Shown piece after piece: positions 7,831-17,062 of a DNA stretch of 35,779 bases. Source of the DNA: Candidatus Saccharibacteria bacterium RIFCSPHIGHO2_12_FULL_41_12. Its GTDB lineage: Bacteria; Patescibacteriota; Saccharimonadia; Saccharimonadales; 2-12-FULL-41-12. Below the pieces are notes generated by a model, which was not told the DNA's origin, did no database searches, and was given only the letters and a program-made list of their open reading frames with translations. The position numbers and the translations under genes are program-made. The stretch spans positions 1 to 35,779 of the forward strand of contig MGCQ01000002.1 in NCBI GenBank assembly GCA_001790445.1, written 5' to 3'. Position 1 is the first letter of the stretch. The number at the start of each line of letters is the position of its first letter.

Positions 7831-8550
7831 TTATGGAACAATTTTATAAATTGGGTTAGGTGCCCATGGCCAGATATTAAATTTTTGTTCGTCGTACGAA
7901 GTTTTAGTGCTTAAAGTTCTCCCAAGGTTCTTCTCAATCTTTTTTACTATTTCTTTATTTTCGTCGTTAGTATAGTTATTATTATATGAATGTGAAATTG
8001 CCCCCGTCAGAATGTCGCATAACTGGATTATCGATAAATTCTCTGCTGGAATCTCCTGAACATGTTTAATAGTTACCCCAGTATTAGGAAGCAGTATGTT
8101 TATGTAATTGCTTAAGGAATTTTTTACTTCGCTAACTCTATTCGTATGCTCGCCACGGTGAAGCAGTATAGTCAGACGGCAATTATTGTCACAGAAGTGC
8201 TTAACTCTTCTAGTAAGGTGTACCTTTGAGAAGTTAGGTATAGCATTGCTAAAAGGTGTTCCCATATATGGTGTGGCAAGACTTTTGTAAACATTTTTGT
8301 CAACTATGAGAGCACTGAAACGCACATTATGTTTAAAGAACAAGTCAACAAATTCCAAGTACATATCTAAGATATTTACTTGTCTCTTTGAGGATTTCCA
8401 TTTTAAGGTACCCCAGCAGTTGTACTTAACTCTCAAGTCTAGGCATTCAGCATTGAATTCTCTAAGAGAACCGTTCCCAATACTTACCCAAACAGAGCCA
8501 AAAACAACATTTTGTTCTTTTTGGCTTCCAATATCACACGCCACCAGCAT
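7831..8550 (-). CDS. DUF3800-like protein (RNase H-fold-like)
   Basis: N-terminal acidic motif VACDIGSQ, GTLKWKS, and C-terminal LSIIQLCDILTGAISHSYN resemble DUF3800 motifs. Confidence 0.55.
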   Translation of the reverse strand: MLVACDIGSQKEQNVVFGSVWVSIGNGSLREFNAECLDLRVKYNCWGTLKWKSSKRQVNILDMYLEFVDLFFKHNVRFSALIVDKNVYKSLATPYMGTPFSNAIPNFSKVHLTRRVKHFCDNNCRLTILLHRGEHTNRVSEVKNSLSNYINILLPNTGVTIKHVQEIPAENLSIIQLCDILTGAISHSYNNNYTNDENKEIVKKIEKNLGRTLSTKTSYDEQKFNIWPWAPNPIYKIVP

Positions 8551-8740
8551 ATGAAAGTCGTTCTTCCACTATACTGGTAATTTTTTTGATCTTGTTAACG
8601 TAACTCTTTATTTCTTTCGGTTGTTTCTTGGACTTTTCAGCCGAAATATCAAAACTGACAACCTCATTTTCTAAGATGTCTTTTAGCACTTTTAATTCGA
8701 CTTCACTAAGCTGAAGTTCAATAATTTTATCTTTCCTCAT
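8534..8740 (-). CDS. Small helical protein, translationally coupled to the DUF3800-like gene
   Basis: 68 aa; overlaps next ORF by 17 nt; strong SD GGAGGAGGG upstream of ATG on minus strand. Confidence 0.6.
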   Translation of the reverse strand: MRKDKIIELQLSEVELKVLKDILENEVVSFDISAEKSKKQPKEIKSYVNKIKKITSIVEERLSYAGGV

Positions 8741-8849
8741 CTTAACCCTCCTCCGGATAAAGTTATTATAGCAAATTATAGTATATATACATCAGTGCTC
8801 TTAGATATTTGATGTAAGTAACGTGATAAATTGTGATAAAATGTAGTAA

Positions 8850-9971
8850 ATGACAGGGTCCGACGAATCTCAGATTACATATAAAAATTCCGGTGTCGAT
8901 TACGGAGGAGTTGATCCTGCCAAAGTTTTTGCTCAAGACATTGCTGCAACTACAGCCAGTGAACTAGAAAAATTTGACATGAAGGAAATTACAGCCAGTC
9001 GAGGTGAATCTGCCTATGTCTGGGAAGAACAAGATAGCTACAGGGCTTTAGTAATCGAAGGCCTCGGTACAAAAAACCTAGTAGCGGATGTTATGCGGGC
9101 AACAACAGGGAAAACTCATTATGATCAAATTGCCCAGGACGCGATAGCGATGATCGTAAATGATTTGATAGTAGTTGGTGCACTGCCCAATGTAGTGAAT
9201 GCGTATTTTGCTATCGGTGATGCCAAGTGGATGGAAGACAAAGAACGTGCAAATGATTTGCTCCGTGGTTGGGCAAATGCTTGCAGGATATCGGGAGCTA
9301 CATGGGGTGGTGGCGAGACGCCTCCTCTCAAAGACATTGTCGATCCGGCAACGATTGATATAGCTGGATCAGCCGTGGGGATTATTGCAGACAAGACCAA
9401 CCTGGTTTTGGGTGATAAGTTGGCAGAAGGTGATCGGATTATTCTGATCGAAAGTAGTGGGATTCATTCTAATGGTCTGACTATGACACGCAAGATCGCG
9501 GAAGGTTTGCAGGATGGTTTTGCTACTAAAATGCCTGATGGGCGGATGTTTGGTGAAGCACTTTTGACCCCAACATATATCTATGTTGATTTAGTGCGGA
9601 AACTTCAGGAAGAAAAAATAGAGATACATTATATGGTCAATATTACAGGCCATGGCTGGCGGAAATTGATGCGGGCAGATCGTGATGATTTGGCGTATAT
9701 TATCGAGCAAGTTCCAGAGTACTACACAGAATTTGATTTTATTAAAAAACAGGCCAATGCGTCTACAGAGGAAATGTATGGCAACTTCAATATGGGTGTT
9801 GGTTTCGCTATTTACGTACCAGAAAAGTATGCTGAGCAAGTTGTTGAGATAGCTAAGTCCGTAAATCTGAAGGCTTGGGATGCAGGTCATGTTGTAGCTG
9901 ATGACAAAGCAGTGAGAATCAAACCTCTTGATATTGAATTTAAATCCGACACGCTAGGAGTGCGCGGGTGA
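8850..9971 (+). CDS. purM: Phosphoribosylformylglycinamidine cyclo-ligase (AIR synthetase)
   Basis: YGGVDPAKVFAQ, VNDLIVVGALP, GGGETPPL, IESSGIHSNGLTMTRKI. Confidence 0.92.
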   Translation: MTGSDESQITYKNSGVDYGGVDPAKVFAQDIAATTASELEKFDMKEITASRGESAYVWEEQDSYRALVIEGLGTKNLVADVMRATTGKTHYDQIAQDAIAMIVNDLIVVGALPNVVNAYFAIGDAKWMEDKERANDLLRGWANACRISGATWGGGETPPLKDIVDPATIDIAGSAVGIIADKTNLVLGDKLAEGDRIILIESSGIHSNGLTMTRKIAEGLQDGFATKMPDGRMFGEALLTPTYIYVDLVRKLQEEKIEIHYMVNITGHGWRKLMRADRDDLAYIIEQVPEYYTEFDFIKKQANASTEEMYGNFNMGVGFAIYVPEKYAEQVVEIAKSVNLKAWDAGHVVADDKAVRIKPLDIEFKSDTLGVRG

Positions 9972-12900
9972 AGGTCATTGTGCGGGGCAATGCCCTCACG
10001 CCCTCCCATAAAAAAGCGCTGATCAAAAAACTTGCCGACCAAGGCGCTAATGTAACAGATATCTCTGCGCAGTATCTGCATTTTATTGACGCTAAAGGGC
10101 CAATATCAGAAGACGACCAAAAGATCTTAGAAGAATTATTTAATTACTCGGGTGAGTTCAAAGAGATTGATCACAACCAGCAATTTATAGTTGTGCCAAG
10201 ACTAGGCACAATATCCCCATGGTCATCAAAAGCCAGTGATATTATCAGAAACTCTGGAGCAAATGTTGACAGAGCAGAGCGTGGGACAGCTTACTTCGTA
10301 AAGAGCGATTCAAATATAGACCTACAGCAATTGACAGATATATTTTCTGATCGCATGAGTGAAACTATTGTCGAGAGTATTGATCAACTTCAAAACATGT
10401 TTGCTGCGGATCAACCAAAACCTTTGAAGACGTATGACATCTTAGAAAAAGGCAAACAGGCACTGGTCAAAGCAAATCATGAGCTCAATACAGGGTTATC
10501 CGATGATGACCTAGAATATTTGACGGAGGAATTCGTAGAGATCAATCATGACCCAACAGATGCAGAAATTATGATGTATGCGCAGGTCAACAACGAACAT
10601 TGTCGCCATAAAATCTTTAATGCAAAATGGGCTATTGATGGGAAAACGCAGGACGCTAGCTTGTTTAGTAAAATCAAAGATACTTATCACAAAAGCAATA
10701 AAGACATAATTTCTGCGTACACAGACAACGCAGCCATAACTCGCGGCTATGACAGTGCCCTATTTGCTCCAAAAGACGGAGTCTATGTATCAACAAACGA
10801 GCCAGTTCATTTGGTAACAAAAGTAGAGACACATAACCACCCTACAGCTATTTCTCCTGATCCAGGTGGTGCCACAGGTATCGGTGGTGAAATCCGTGAC
10901 GAGGGAGCTACAGGAATTGGCGCAAAACCAAAGATGGGGTTAACTGGTTTTACAGTTTCTAATTTGAATATTCCTCAGCTTAAACAGCCATGGGAGTCAA
11001 AACCAAATTCTCCCGATCATATCGTAAGTCCTCTTGGCATTATGATTGAAGCGCCTCTGGGTGGCGCACATTACGGTAACGAATTTGGTCGAATTAATTT
11101 GGCTGGATATTTTCGAACTTTTGAACAAAATATTGACGGTGTGAACTGGGGTTATCACAAGCCGATTATGTTGGCGGGTGGCTTGGGCAATATCAGGGGC
11201 GGTAATACACACAAAAAACAGATTGAACCTGGTGATTACATCATTGTGCTTGGTGGTCCAGCTATGCTTATTGGGCTAGGAGGTAGCTCATCTGCAAGTG
11301 TGAATTCCGGACAGTCTGACGCCGAGCTTGATTTTGCATCAGTACAAAGGGCCAATGCAGAACTTGAGAGGCGAGCCCAAGAAGTTATTTCGACTTGTGC
11401 AAATATGGGAGACGTCAATCCTATCGTGTCTATTCACGACGTTGGCGCAGGTGGTCTGTCCAACGCTTTGCCAGAACTCGTCCACGACGCAGGAGTTGGT
11501 GCCGAGTTTGAACTGCGTGATGTACTAAACGCAGAACCCGGCATGTCGCCGCTAGAAATTTGGTGTAATGAAGCCCAAGAAAGATACGTGTTGGCTATCA
11601 AAGACAAAGATCTAGCAAGCTTCAAAGAAATATGTGCAAGAGAGCGATGTACTTACTGTATAGTTGGCAAGGCTAGCGAAGAGCAAAAACTGGTAGTTAA
11701 TGATAATCTGTTCGGCAATAAGCCAGTCAATCTACCAATGGGCGTGCTGTTTAATGATAACCGCAGACAGCTATTGTCCTTTGATCGATCAGCAAAAAAG
11801 ACATATGAAAGTGACTACTCTAAATTATCTATCGAGGAGTCAGTTAAGAGAGTGATTAGTCTGCCATCAGTGGCAAGCAAGAAATTTTTGATAACTATTG
11901 GAGATAGATCCGTCGGAGGGCTGACTGTGCGGGACCAAATGGTTGGTCCATGGCAAGTACCAGTCGCAGATGTAGCGGTAACGTCCAGCACATTTGGGAG
12001 CAAAACAGGTGAGGCGATGGCGGTGGGAGAGCGAACTCCGCTAGCTATTTATGATGCTCCTGCATCTGTGCGGATGGCAGTAGCAGAGGCGATCACTAAT
12101 ATCGTAGCCACACCGATTGAATCACTGGGCAAAGTAACGTTATCGGCCAACTGGATGGCAGCAGCTCAGCAAGCCGACCAAAAAGAATGTTTACACGACG
12201 CAGTGAGTGCAGTAAGTGAATTTTGCCAAAAACTTGGCGTCACTATACCTGTCGGCAAAGATTCTCTGAGTATGAAGACAATTTGGAAAAAAGATGGCCA
12301 AGATTTTTCTGTGACTTCCCCAGTTTCAATGATAGCCAGTGGTTTTGCACCAGTGCATGATGTGTCCAGCGTGATGACGCCACAGCTAAAATCAGGAGAC
12401 ACGAAGCTTATTTTGATTGACCTGGGATTTGGTAAAAACCGACTTGGCGGATCATCACTAAGCCAAGTTTATAAATTAACAGATAGCAATTGTCCAGATA
12501 TTGAGCCAGAGAATCTAAAAAACTATTTTGAAATTATCAAGAGTTTAAATGCGGATGGCAAGATTTTGGCTTATCATGATCGGTCTGATGGTGGACTCAT
12601 CGCAACACTGACAGAAATGATGTTTGCAGGCAGAAGAGGCGTTAATGCCAATTTGGAAAAACTACCAGGCCAGACGCTAAATAAGCTATTTACAGAGGAA
12701 ATAGGTGCAGTTATTCAGGTCAAATCAAGCGAGACAGAAGGGGTCATTAGTCAAATCAAGTCAGCTGTAGGTGACTGCGTGTTTGAAATAGGCAAGGCAG
12801 TGGACACGCAAGTAATCACAATAGTTGACAGAGGATTTACATATAAAGCCAAGCGGAGTGACCTCGAAGCTCTTTGGGAGTCGGGGAGTGACGCAATCCG

Positions 12901-13783
12901 CAAACTCAGAGAAAATCCTGAGACGGTAGAGTCTGAGCAGAAGGTAGTCGCAGATGATAACAACGCAGGACTGCCGAGCAAAGTAAGCTTTGAAATTCCA
13001 AAGCCCCCTGCCCTGCCCGGTAAAAAACCAAAAGTAGCTATCTTGCGTGAGCAGGGAGTTAATGGGCAGGTAGAGATGGCAGCTGCATTTACCCATGCGG
13101 GCTTTGAAGCACACGATATCCACATGAGTGATTTAATTAGCGGCAAAAAAAGATTAGATGACTATAGCGTGTTGGCCGTCTGTGGAGGGTTCTCGTACGG
13201 AGATGTTTTGGGTGCCGGTGCTGGCTGGGCCAAGACAATTCTCAACAACAAAGATCTAAAAGAACAGTTCAAACAATTCTTTGAACGACCAGATACTTTG
13301 ACGCTGGGTGTATGTAATGGCTGCCAGATGTTGTCTCACTTAAAATCAATTATCCCCGGAGCGGAGAGCTGGCCAAGTCTACAGCAAAATACCAGTGAAC
13401 AATTTGAGGCCAGAGTTGCCAGCGTCAAGATTGAAGAGTCAAAATCCATATTGCTGGGTGGTATGGCTGGTTCTGTTTTGCCTGTACCAGTAGCTCACGG
13501 TGAGGGTAGAATGGTTTTCGTGGATAAAACAGATAATGTCAGTGCCAGATATGTTGACGACAAAGGTAAAGCCACAGAAGTCTATCCGTGGAACCCAAAT
13601 GGCTCAAATAATGGTATCACTGCAGTCACTTCAACAGATGGCAGAGCCACAATCTTAATGCCTCACCCAGAGCGAGCATTCTTGAGCATTCAAAACTCAC
13701 ATAACCCATATGACTCAACATACAGCCCCTGGTTCAAACTCTTCACCAACGCCCACGATTGGGTAAAAAGAAACGTTAAATAA
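9968..13783 (+). CDS. purL: Phosphoribosylformylglycinamidine synthase, single-chain (synthetase + glutaminase)
   Basis: NNEHCRHKIFNA, KVETHNHPTAISP, C-terminal GATase CGGFSYGDVLGAGAGWA / GVCNGCQML; 4-nt overlap with purM. Confidence 0.96.
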   Translation: MKVIVRGNALTPSHKKALIKKLADQGANVTDISAQYLHFIDAKGPISEDDQKILEELFNYSGEFKEIDHNQQFIVVPRLGTISPWSSKASDIIRNSGANVDRAERGTAYFVKSDSNIDLQQLTDIFSDRMSETIVESIDQLQNMFAADQPKPLKTYDILEKGKQALVKANHELNTGLSDDDLEYLTEEFVEINHDPTDAEIMMYAQVNNEHCRHKIFNAKWAIDGKTQDASLFSKIKDTYHKSNKDIISAYTDNAAITRGYDSALFAPKDGVYVSTNEPVHLVTKVETHNHPTAISPDPGGATGIGGEIRDEGATGIGAKPKMGLTGFTVSNLNIPQLKQPWESKPNSPDHIVSPLGIMIEAPLGGAHYGNEFGRINLAGYFRTFEQNIDGVNWGYHKPIMLAGGLGNIRGGNTHKKQIEPGDYIIVLGGPAMLIGLGGSSSASVNSGQSDAELDFASVQRANAELERRAQEVISTCANMGDVNPIVSIHDVGAGGLSNALPELVHDAGVGAEFELRDVLNAEPGMSPLEIWCNEAQERYVLAIKDKDLASFKEICARERCTYCIVGKASEEQKLVVNDNLFGNKPVNLPMGVLFNDNRRQLLSFDRSAKKTYESDYSKLSIEESVKRVISLPSVASKKFLITIGDRSVGGLTVRDQMVGPWQVPVADVAVTSSTFGSKTGEAMAVGERTPLAIYDAPASVRMAVAEAITNIVATPIESLGKVTLSANWMAAAQQADQKECLHDAVSAVSEFCQKLGVTIPVGKDSLSMKTIWKKDGQDFSVTSPVSMIASGFAPVHDVSSVMTPQLKSGDTKLILIDLGFGKNRLGGSSLSQVYKLTDSNCPDIEPENLKNYFEIIKSLNADGKILAYHDRSDGGLIATLTEMMFAGRRGVNANLEKLPGQTLNKLFTEEIGAVIQVKSSETEGVISQIKSAVGDCVFEIGKAVDTQVITIVDRGFTYKAKRSDLEALWESGSDAIRKLRENPETVESEQKVVADDNNAGLPSKVSFEIPKPPALPGKKPKVAILREQGVNGQVEMAAAFTHAGFEAHDIHMSDLISGKKRLDDYSVLAVCGGFSYGDVLGAGAGWAKTILNNKDLKEQFKQFFERPDTLTLGVCNGCQMLSHLKSIIPGAESWPSLQQNTSEQFEARVASVKIEESKSILLGGMAGSVLPVPVAHGEGRMVFVDKTDNVSARYVDDKGKATEVYPWNPNGSNNGITAVTSTDGRATILMPHPERAFLSIQNSHNPYDSTYSPWFKLFTNAHDWVKRNVK

Positions 13784-14441
13784 GTTTATCTGGGCGGTTG
13801 GTGACTATTGAGACTTCGGGGTAGAGGGTGTGGAATATTTTTGCTATAAATTTGTTATTGATAGTGTAGACATATTGATCAAGTCTGTTACGTTTTGCCA
13901 GCCAATATATGAGCGGATGATAAACCCAGAATTTTACACAAATACCGCTCGTTGAACTTTCACTGGCGAAATAGATTGTTTTAAGTGGATTGTGCCAATC
14001 AGATATAATCGTATCAGTCTTTGGGCAGAGGTTTTTGAATTTTGAAAGCTCTTTGAGATTAAATGATATAACTTTGGGCGGTTTTTTGAATTCAGTGTTT
14101 CGAATAATATCAGACAATATTTCTGCCCAGCCAGAGCCTTTGCCTTCTATGAGTAGGGTTATATTCCCAGCTTCTTTGATAGCTTCTTGAAGGGTTGGGA
14201 TAGGTTCACCTGAAATCGTTTTCACCTTCTTAATTTCTGCAAGAGTAAGCTGGCTGATACGTTTATCTATTCCTGCAATACGCCGCAAGTCTTTGTCATG
14301 GCAAACCACCAGTTTTCTGTCTTTGGTTTTTCTTATATCAAGTTCAATTACATCAAGCCCCAAGTCTCGTGCGACTTGGATAGATTTGAGAGTGTTTTCT
14401 GGAGCGAGTCCGGCTGCTCCACGATGCCCAACGATATTCAT
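13776..14441 (-). CDS. Glycerophosphodiester phosphodiesterase family protein
   Basis: MNIVGHRGAAGLAPENTLKSIQVARDLGLDVIELDIRKTKDRKLVVCHD. Confidence 0.9.
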   Translation of the reverse strand: MNIVGHRGAAGLAPENTLKSIQVARDLGLDVIELDIRKTKDRKLVVCHDKDLRRIAGIDKRISQLTLAEIKKVKTISGEPIPTLQEAIKEAGNITLLIEGKGSGWAEILSDIIRNTEFKKPPKVISFNLKELSKFKNLCPKTDTIISDWHNPLKTIYFASESSTSGICVKFWVYHPLIYWLAKRNRLDQYVYTINNKFIAKIFHTLYPEVSIVTNRPDKLI

Positions 14442-14448
14442 ACATTTG

Positions 14449-14475
14449 ATTCTATCATGGCATAGACCATATAAT
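14449..14475. promoter_or_regulatory. Compact divergent promoters for GDPD and Nudix genes
   Basis: Plus TATAAT 14470-14475, 8 nt to ATG 14484; minus TAGAAT 14449-14454, 7 nt to ATG at 14441; whole intergenic gap 42 bp. Confidence 0.5.
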
Positions 14476-14483
14476 GCATAACA

Positions 14484-15038
14484 ATGAGTGGTAACGAAGA
14501 GTCAGCATCTCATGGCAAAATAGGCGAGGTTATTCATACCAAGCAACCAGATGGACGAATATTTGAAAGATATCGACGTCCGCCGGGTACAAGGTTGGTA
14601 ATCATTTCTCCTGATAAAAAGATATTGATTACCCGTGAACACAGGCAAGAAAATGACAAAATTGATTTGAGACTGCCTGGCGGGAAAGTTGTCGACAGTC
14701 TGCCAGAATTCCATAAATTGTTAGATGAAAAAGCTGATATGGTTGAGGAAGCTATAAGAGGTGCCAAAAAAGAGGCGGTTGAAGAAACAGGACTGATCGT
14801 TAATGATCTAAAGTTGCTGACTATTGCAAGAGCTGGCGCAACGGTAGAGTGGGATTTGTATTATTTTGAGGTAAGGAATTTTGGAGAACATCCAGATGGT
14901 CAACAGCTGGAACATGGCGAAGATGTAGAAGTGACGTGGATGGGTGCGCAGGAGCTCAAAGATGCAATTGAGCGAGGCGAAATGCATGAATGGCGAAGTG
15001 TCGGGGTGCTTCTAGGGTTAGTTCTGCCTAAACTTTAA
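14484..15038 (+). CDS. Nudix hydrolase
   Basis: Nudix box GAKKEAVEETGLIVNDL preceded by LRLPGGKV. Confidence 0.88.
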   Translation: MSGNEESASHGKIGEVIHTKQPDGRIFERYRRPPGTRLVIISPDKKILITREHRQENDKIDLRLPGGKVVDSLPEFHKLLDEKADMVEEAIRGAKKEAVEETGLIVNDLKLLTIARAGATVEWDLYYFEVRNFGEHPDGQQLEHGEDVEVTWMGAQELKDAIERGEMHEWRSVGVLLGLVLPKL

Positions 15039-15045
15039 GCCAGTA

Positions 15046-15146
15046 GAATCGAACAACATCTCAAAAGAGAGCGTTTCGAGCCGAGAAGATATCTTCTCGG
15101 TCTGCGTTTGCGCTCTATACTCTCTTTTGAAATATTGATTCGATTC
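15046..15146. repeat. Long near-perfect hairpin
   Basis: GAATCGAACAACATCTCAAAAGAGAG / CTCTCTTTTGAAATATTGATTCGATTC arms; internal perfect palindrome CCGAGAAGATATCTTCTCGG (15081-15100). Confidence 0.8.
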
Positions 15147-15211
15147 CATCAGGAGTTGCAGTTTTTACTCAGTGTAACTTTCAGTCCTGCAGGAGGGCTC
15201 ACAAAAAAACT

Positions 15212-15315
15212 GATGAAATATCCACAGGGCAAAGGATTGTTTTGAGGACCAGGCTTTAGCCCGACCATAGGGAGTCACGCAAAAACATCTTTTGCTATGG
15301 GGGTATTTCAATCAA
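15212..15315 (-). ncRNA. Diverged copy 3 of structured RNA (domain 1)
   Basis: Minus strand GACTCCCTATGGTCGGGCTAAAGCCTGGTCCTCAAAACA (15238-15276 region), one mismatch to 97-135; enclosing arms 15214-15237/15287-15310 still pair but with different sequence. Confidence 0.55.
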
Positions 15316-15342
15316 GTTCTTTTTGTAAGCCGAGTTTCTTTG

Positions 15343-15373
15343 CTTACTTTCTTAGTCGGTACAAGAAAGTAAG
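15343..15373. repeat. Hairpin module A variant next to copy 3
   Basis: CTTACTTTCTT / AAGAAAGTAAG, with GCAAAGAAAC adjoining on minus strand. Confidence 0.7.
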
Positions 15374-15503
15374 TACAATTGTGTTGAAGATCAAAATTTG
15401 ACCAGCGAAAAAATAAACAAAAGTAAATAGAATTTATTGAGGAGGCTTCGTCGAGAGTGATATAATGTAATCTAGATAAAGAATAATACGAAAAGGATAT
15501 ATT

Positions 15504-16025
15504 TTGGACTACGACGCATTTCTAAAACCATACGCAGAAGGTAAAGTCATCAACACAGTTATTGAGATAACCAAAGGCTCAACTGCAAAGATAGAGTATG
15601 ACCGCAAAAATTGTGCATTTTATTTGGACCGAGTTGAACCAAGTATCTTTGCCAAGCCAGGAAACTACGGATTTATCCCCAACACACTGGATGATGATGG
15701 TGATGCTCTGGATACTTTGGTACTTGCAGATGAATCAATCCCAATGGGCGTGTATTTAAAGGCAAAAGTTATCGGAGTGCTCAAATTCGAAGATGACGGC
15801 GAGATGGACCACAAAATTCTTTGTGTCCCTGAGGATGACCGCAATATTGCCAACGAGATTAATGATTTTGGAGACATATCACCAACCTTGATCAAAAAAA
15901 TTGAGCATCATTTTACTCATTATAAGGACTTGAAAAAACCCGGCTCAACTATCTCCAAAGGTTGGGGAGACGCCACAGAAGCTCACAAAATCATTGAAGA
16001 ATGCATAGAGGCCTGGAGCAAATAG
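15504..16025 (+). CDS. ppa: Inorganic pyrophosphatase (TTG start)
   Basis: NTVIEITKGSTAKIEYD..LDRVEPSIFAKPGNYGFIPNTLDDDGDALDTLVL. Confidence 0.94.
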   Translation: MDYDAFLKPYAEGKVINTVIEITKGSTAKIEYDRKNCAFYLDRVEPSIFAKPGNYGFIPNTLDDDGDALDTLVLADESIPMGVYLKAKVIGVLKFEDDGEMDHKILCVPEDDRNIANEINDFGDISPTLIKKIEHHFTHYKDLKKPGSTISKGWGDATEAHKIIEECIEAWSK

Positions 16026-16091
16026 TAACCGAATATTCATTTGTTGAATTCGGCTTAAGTCTCGACATTTGTGATATAATTCATATTAATT

Positions 16092-16436
16092 ATGAGCGAT
16101 AACGCAACAAAAAAGGATCTGGAGAATCTAGGCAAAAGTCTAGAGGCTTCTTTTGATAAAAAAATTGATAAAAAAATAGATAAAGCTGTGACAGACCTGT
16201 CTGAGATTATCGCTAATTTTGCCCAACAAGTAGATGTAAGGTTTAATAAGTTAGAATCAAGAGTTGATGAGTTAGATAAGAAATTTGACAGGCTTTTACA
16301 GACTATTGATGGTTTTGTCTCTCGCATTGATTCATATGAGACAGAAAATGCTATGCGTGATCGTCAGTTCGAACGATTGTTAAAATGGGCTCGTAAAGTT
16401 TCTAAAAAAACAGGCATTCCCCTAGAGAATTTGTAA
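16092..16436 (+). CDS. Hypothetical coiled-coil protein
   Basis: Heptad-rich KIDKKIDKAVTDLSEII..NKLESRVDELDKKFDRL; TATAAT 11 nt upstream of ATG. Confidence 0.65.
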   Translation: MSDNATKKDLENLGKSLEASFDKKIDKKIDKAVTDLSEIIANFAQQVDVRFNKLESRVDELDKKFDRLLQTIDGFVSRIDSYETENAMRDRQFERLLKWARKVSKKTGIPLENL

Positions 16437-16437
16437 G

Positions 16438-16992
16438 ATGTCTGAAAACAAAATTCCTGACGAAGCTAAAAAGGTTTTTGTCGGTGAAATATTTGATGTT
16501 TATCAATGGGAGCAGGAGCTTTACGATGGTAGCATTACAACTTATGAAATGCTCAAGCGCGCTGACACCGTGCAGGTCTTGGCAATTGTCGAGGGCAAAC
16601 TAGTCATATTAATAGACGAACAGCCTTTTCGGGGCAAAAAACTATGTTTTCCAGCTGGTAAAGTCGAGCCGGGTGAAGATTGGCTGACAGCCGCAAAACG
16701 AGAGACTAAGGAAGAGGCAGGTATGACATTTGCTGACTGGCGATTGATATATGTTGAGGACAATATTCCCCGCATGGAGTATGCAAGTGTATTTTTTGTA
16801 GCCCAAAATCTAGTTAGTCGTGGAGAGCAAACACCTGACCCGGGTGAAAAAATAGAGGTAACTTTGCGAGAATTTGCAGAGGTAAAAGACATTGTTATGA
16901 ATAATGTGGACGAACATCTTAGATTTGCCAAGCCTATTTTTGAACAAATTGACTCATTGCAGCAGATTATTGACTTGCCAGAACATAAATAG
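16438..16992 (+). CDS. Nudix hydrolase (ADP-ribose pyrophosphatase-like)
   Basis: FPAGKVEPGEDWLTAAKRETKEEAGM. Confidence 0.88.
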   Translation: MSENKIPDEAKKVFVGEIFDVYQWEQELYDGSITTYEMLKRADTVQVLAIVEGKLVILIDEQPFRGKKLCFPAGKVEPGEDWLTAAKRETKEEAGMTFADWRLIYVEDNIPRMEYASVFFVAQNLVSRGEQTPDPGEKIEVTLREFAEVKDIVMNNVDEHLRFAKPIFEQIDSLQQIIDLPEHK

Positions 16993-17062
16993 TTGTCACT
17001 GGCGTCAAATATTGTTTATAATGATTATGAGAATCAAGTAATCTAACAAAAGGGTGTAAATA

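Noticed and set aside
9591-13146. Antisense ORFs within purM/purL (e.g. 9591-9890, 12751-13146, 12761-13123)
   Set aside because: Wholly inside convincing coding sequence on the opposite strand; products look like reverse-frame translations.
15046-15146. Possible tRNA (GTTCGATTC on minus strand resembles a T-loop)
   Set aside because: Flanking bases do not form T-arm, anticodon or acceptor stems; the sequence is explained by a long hairpin.
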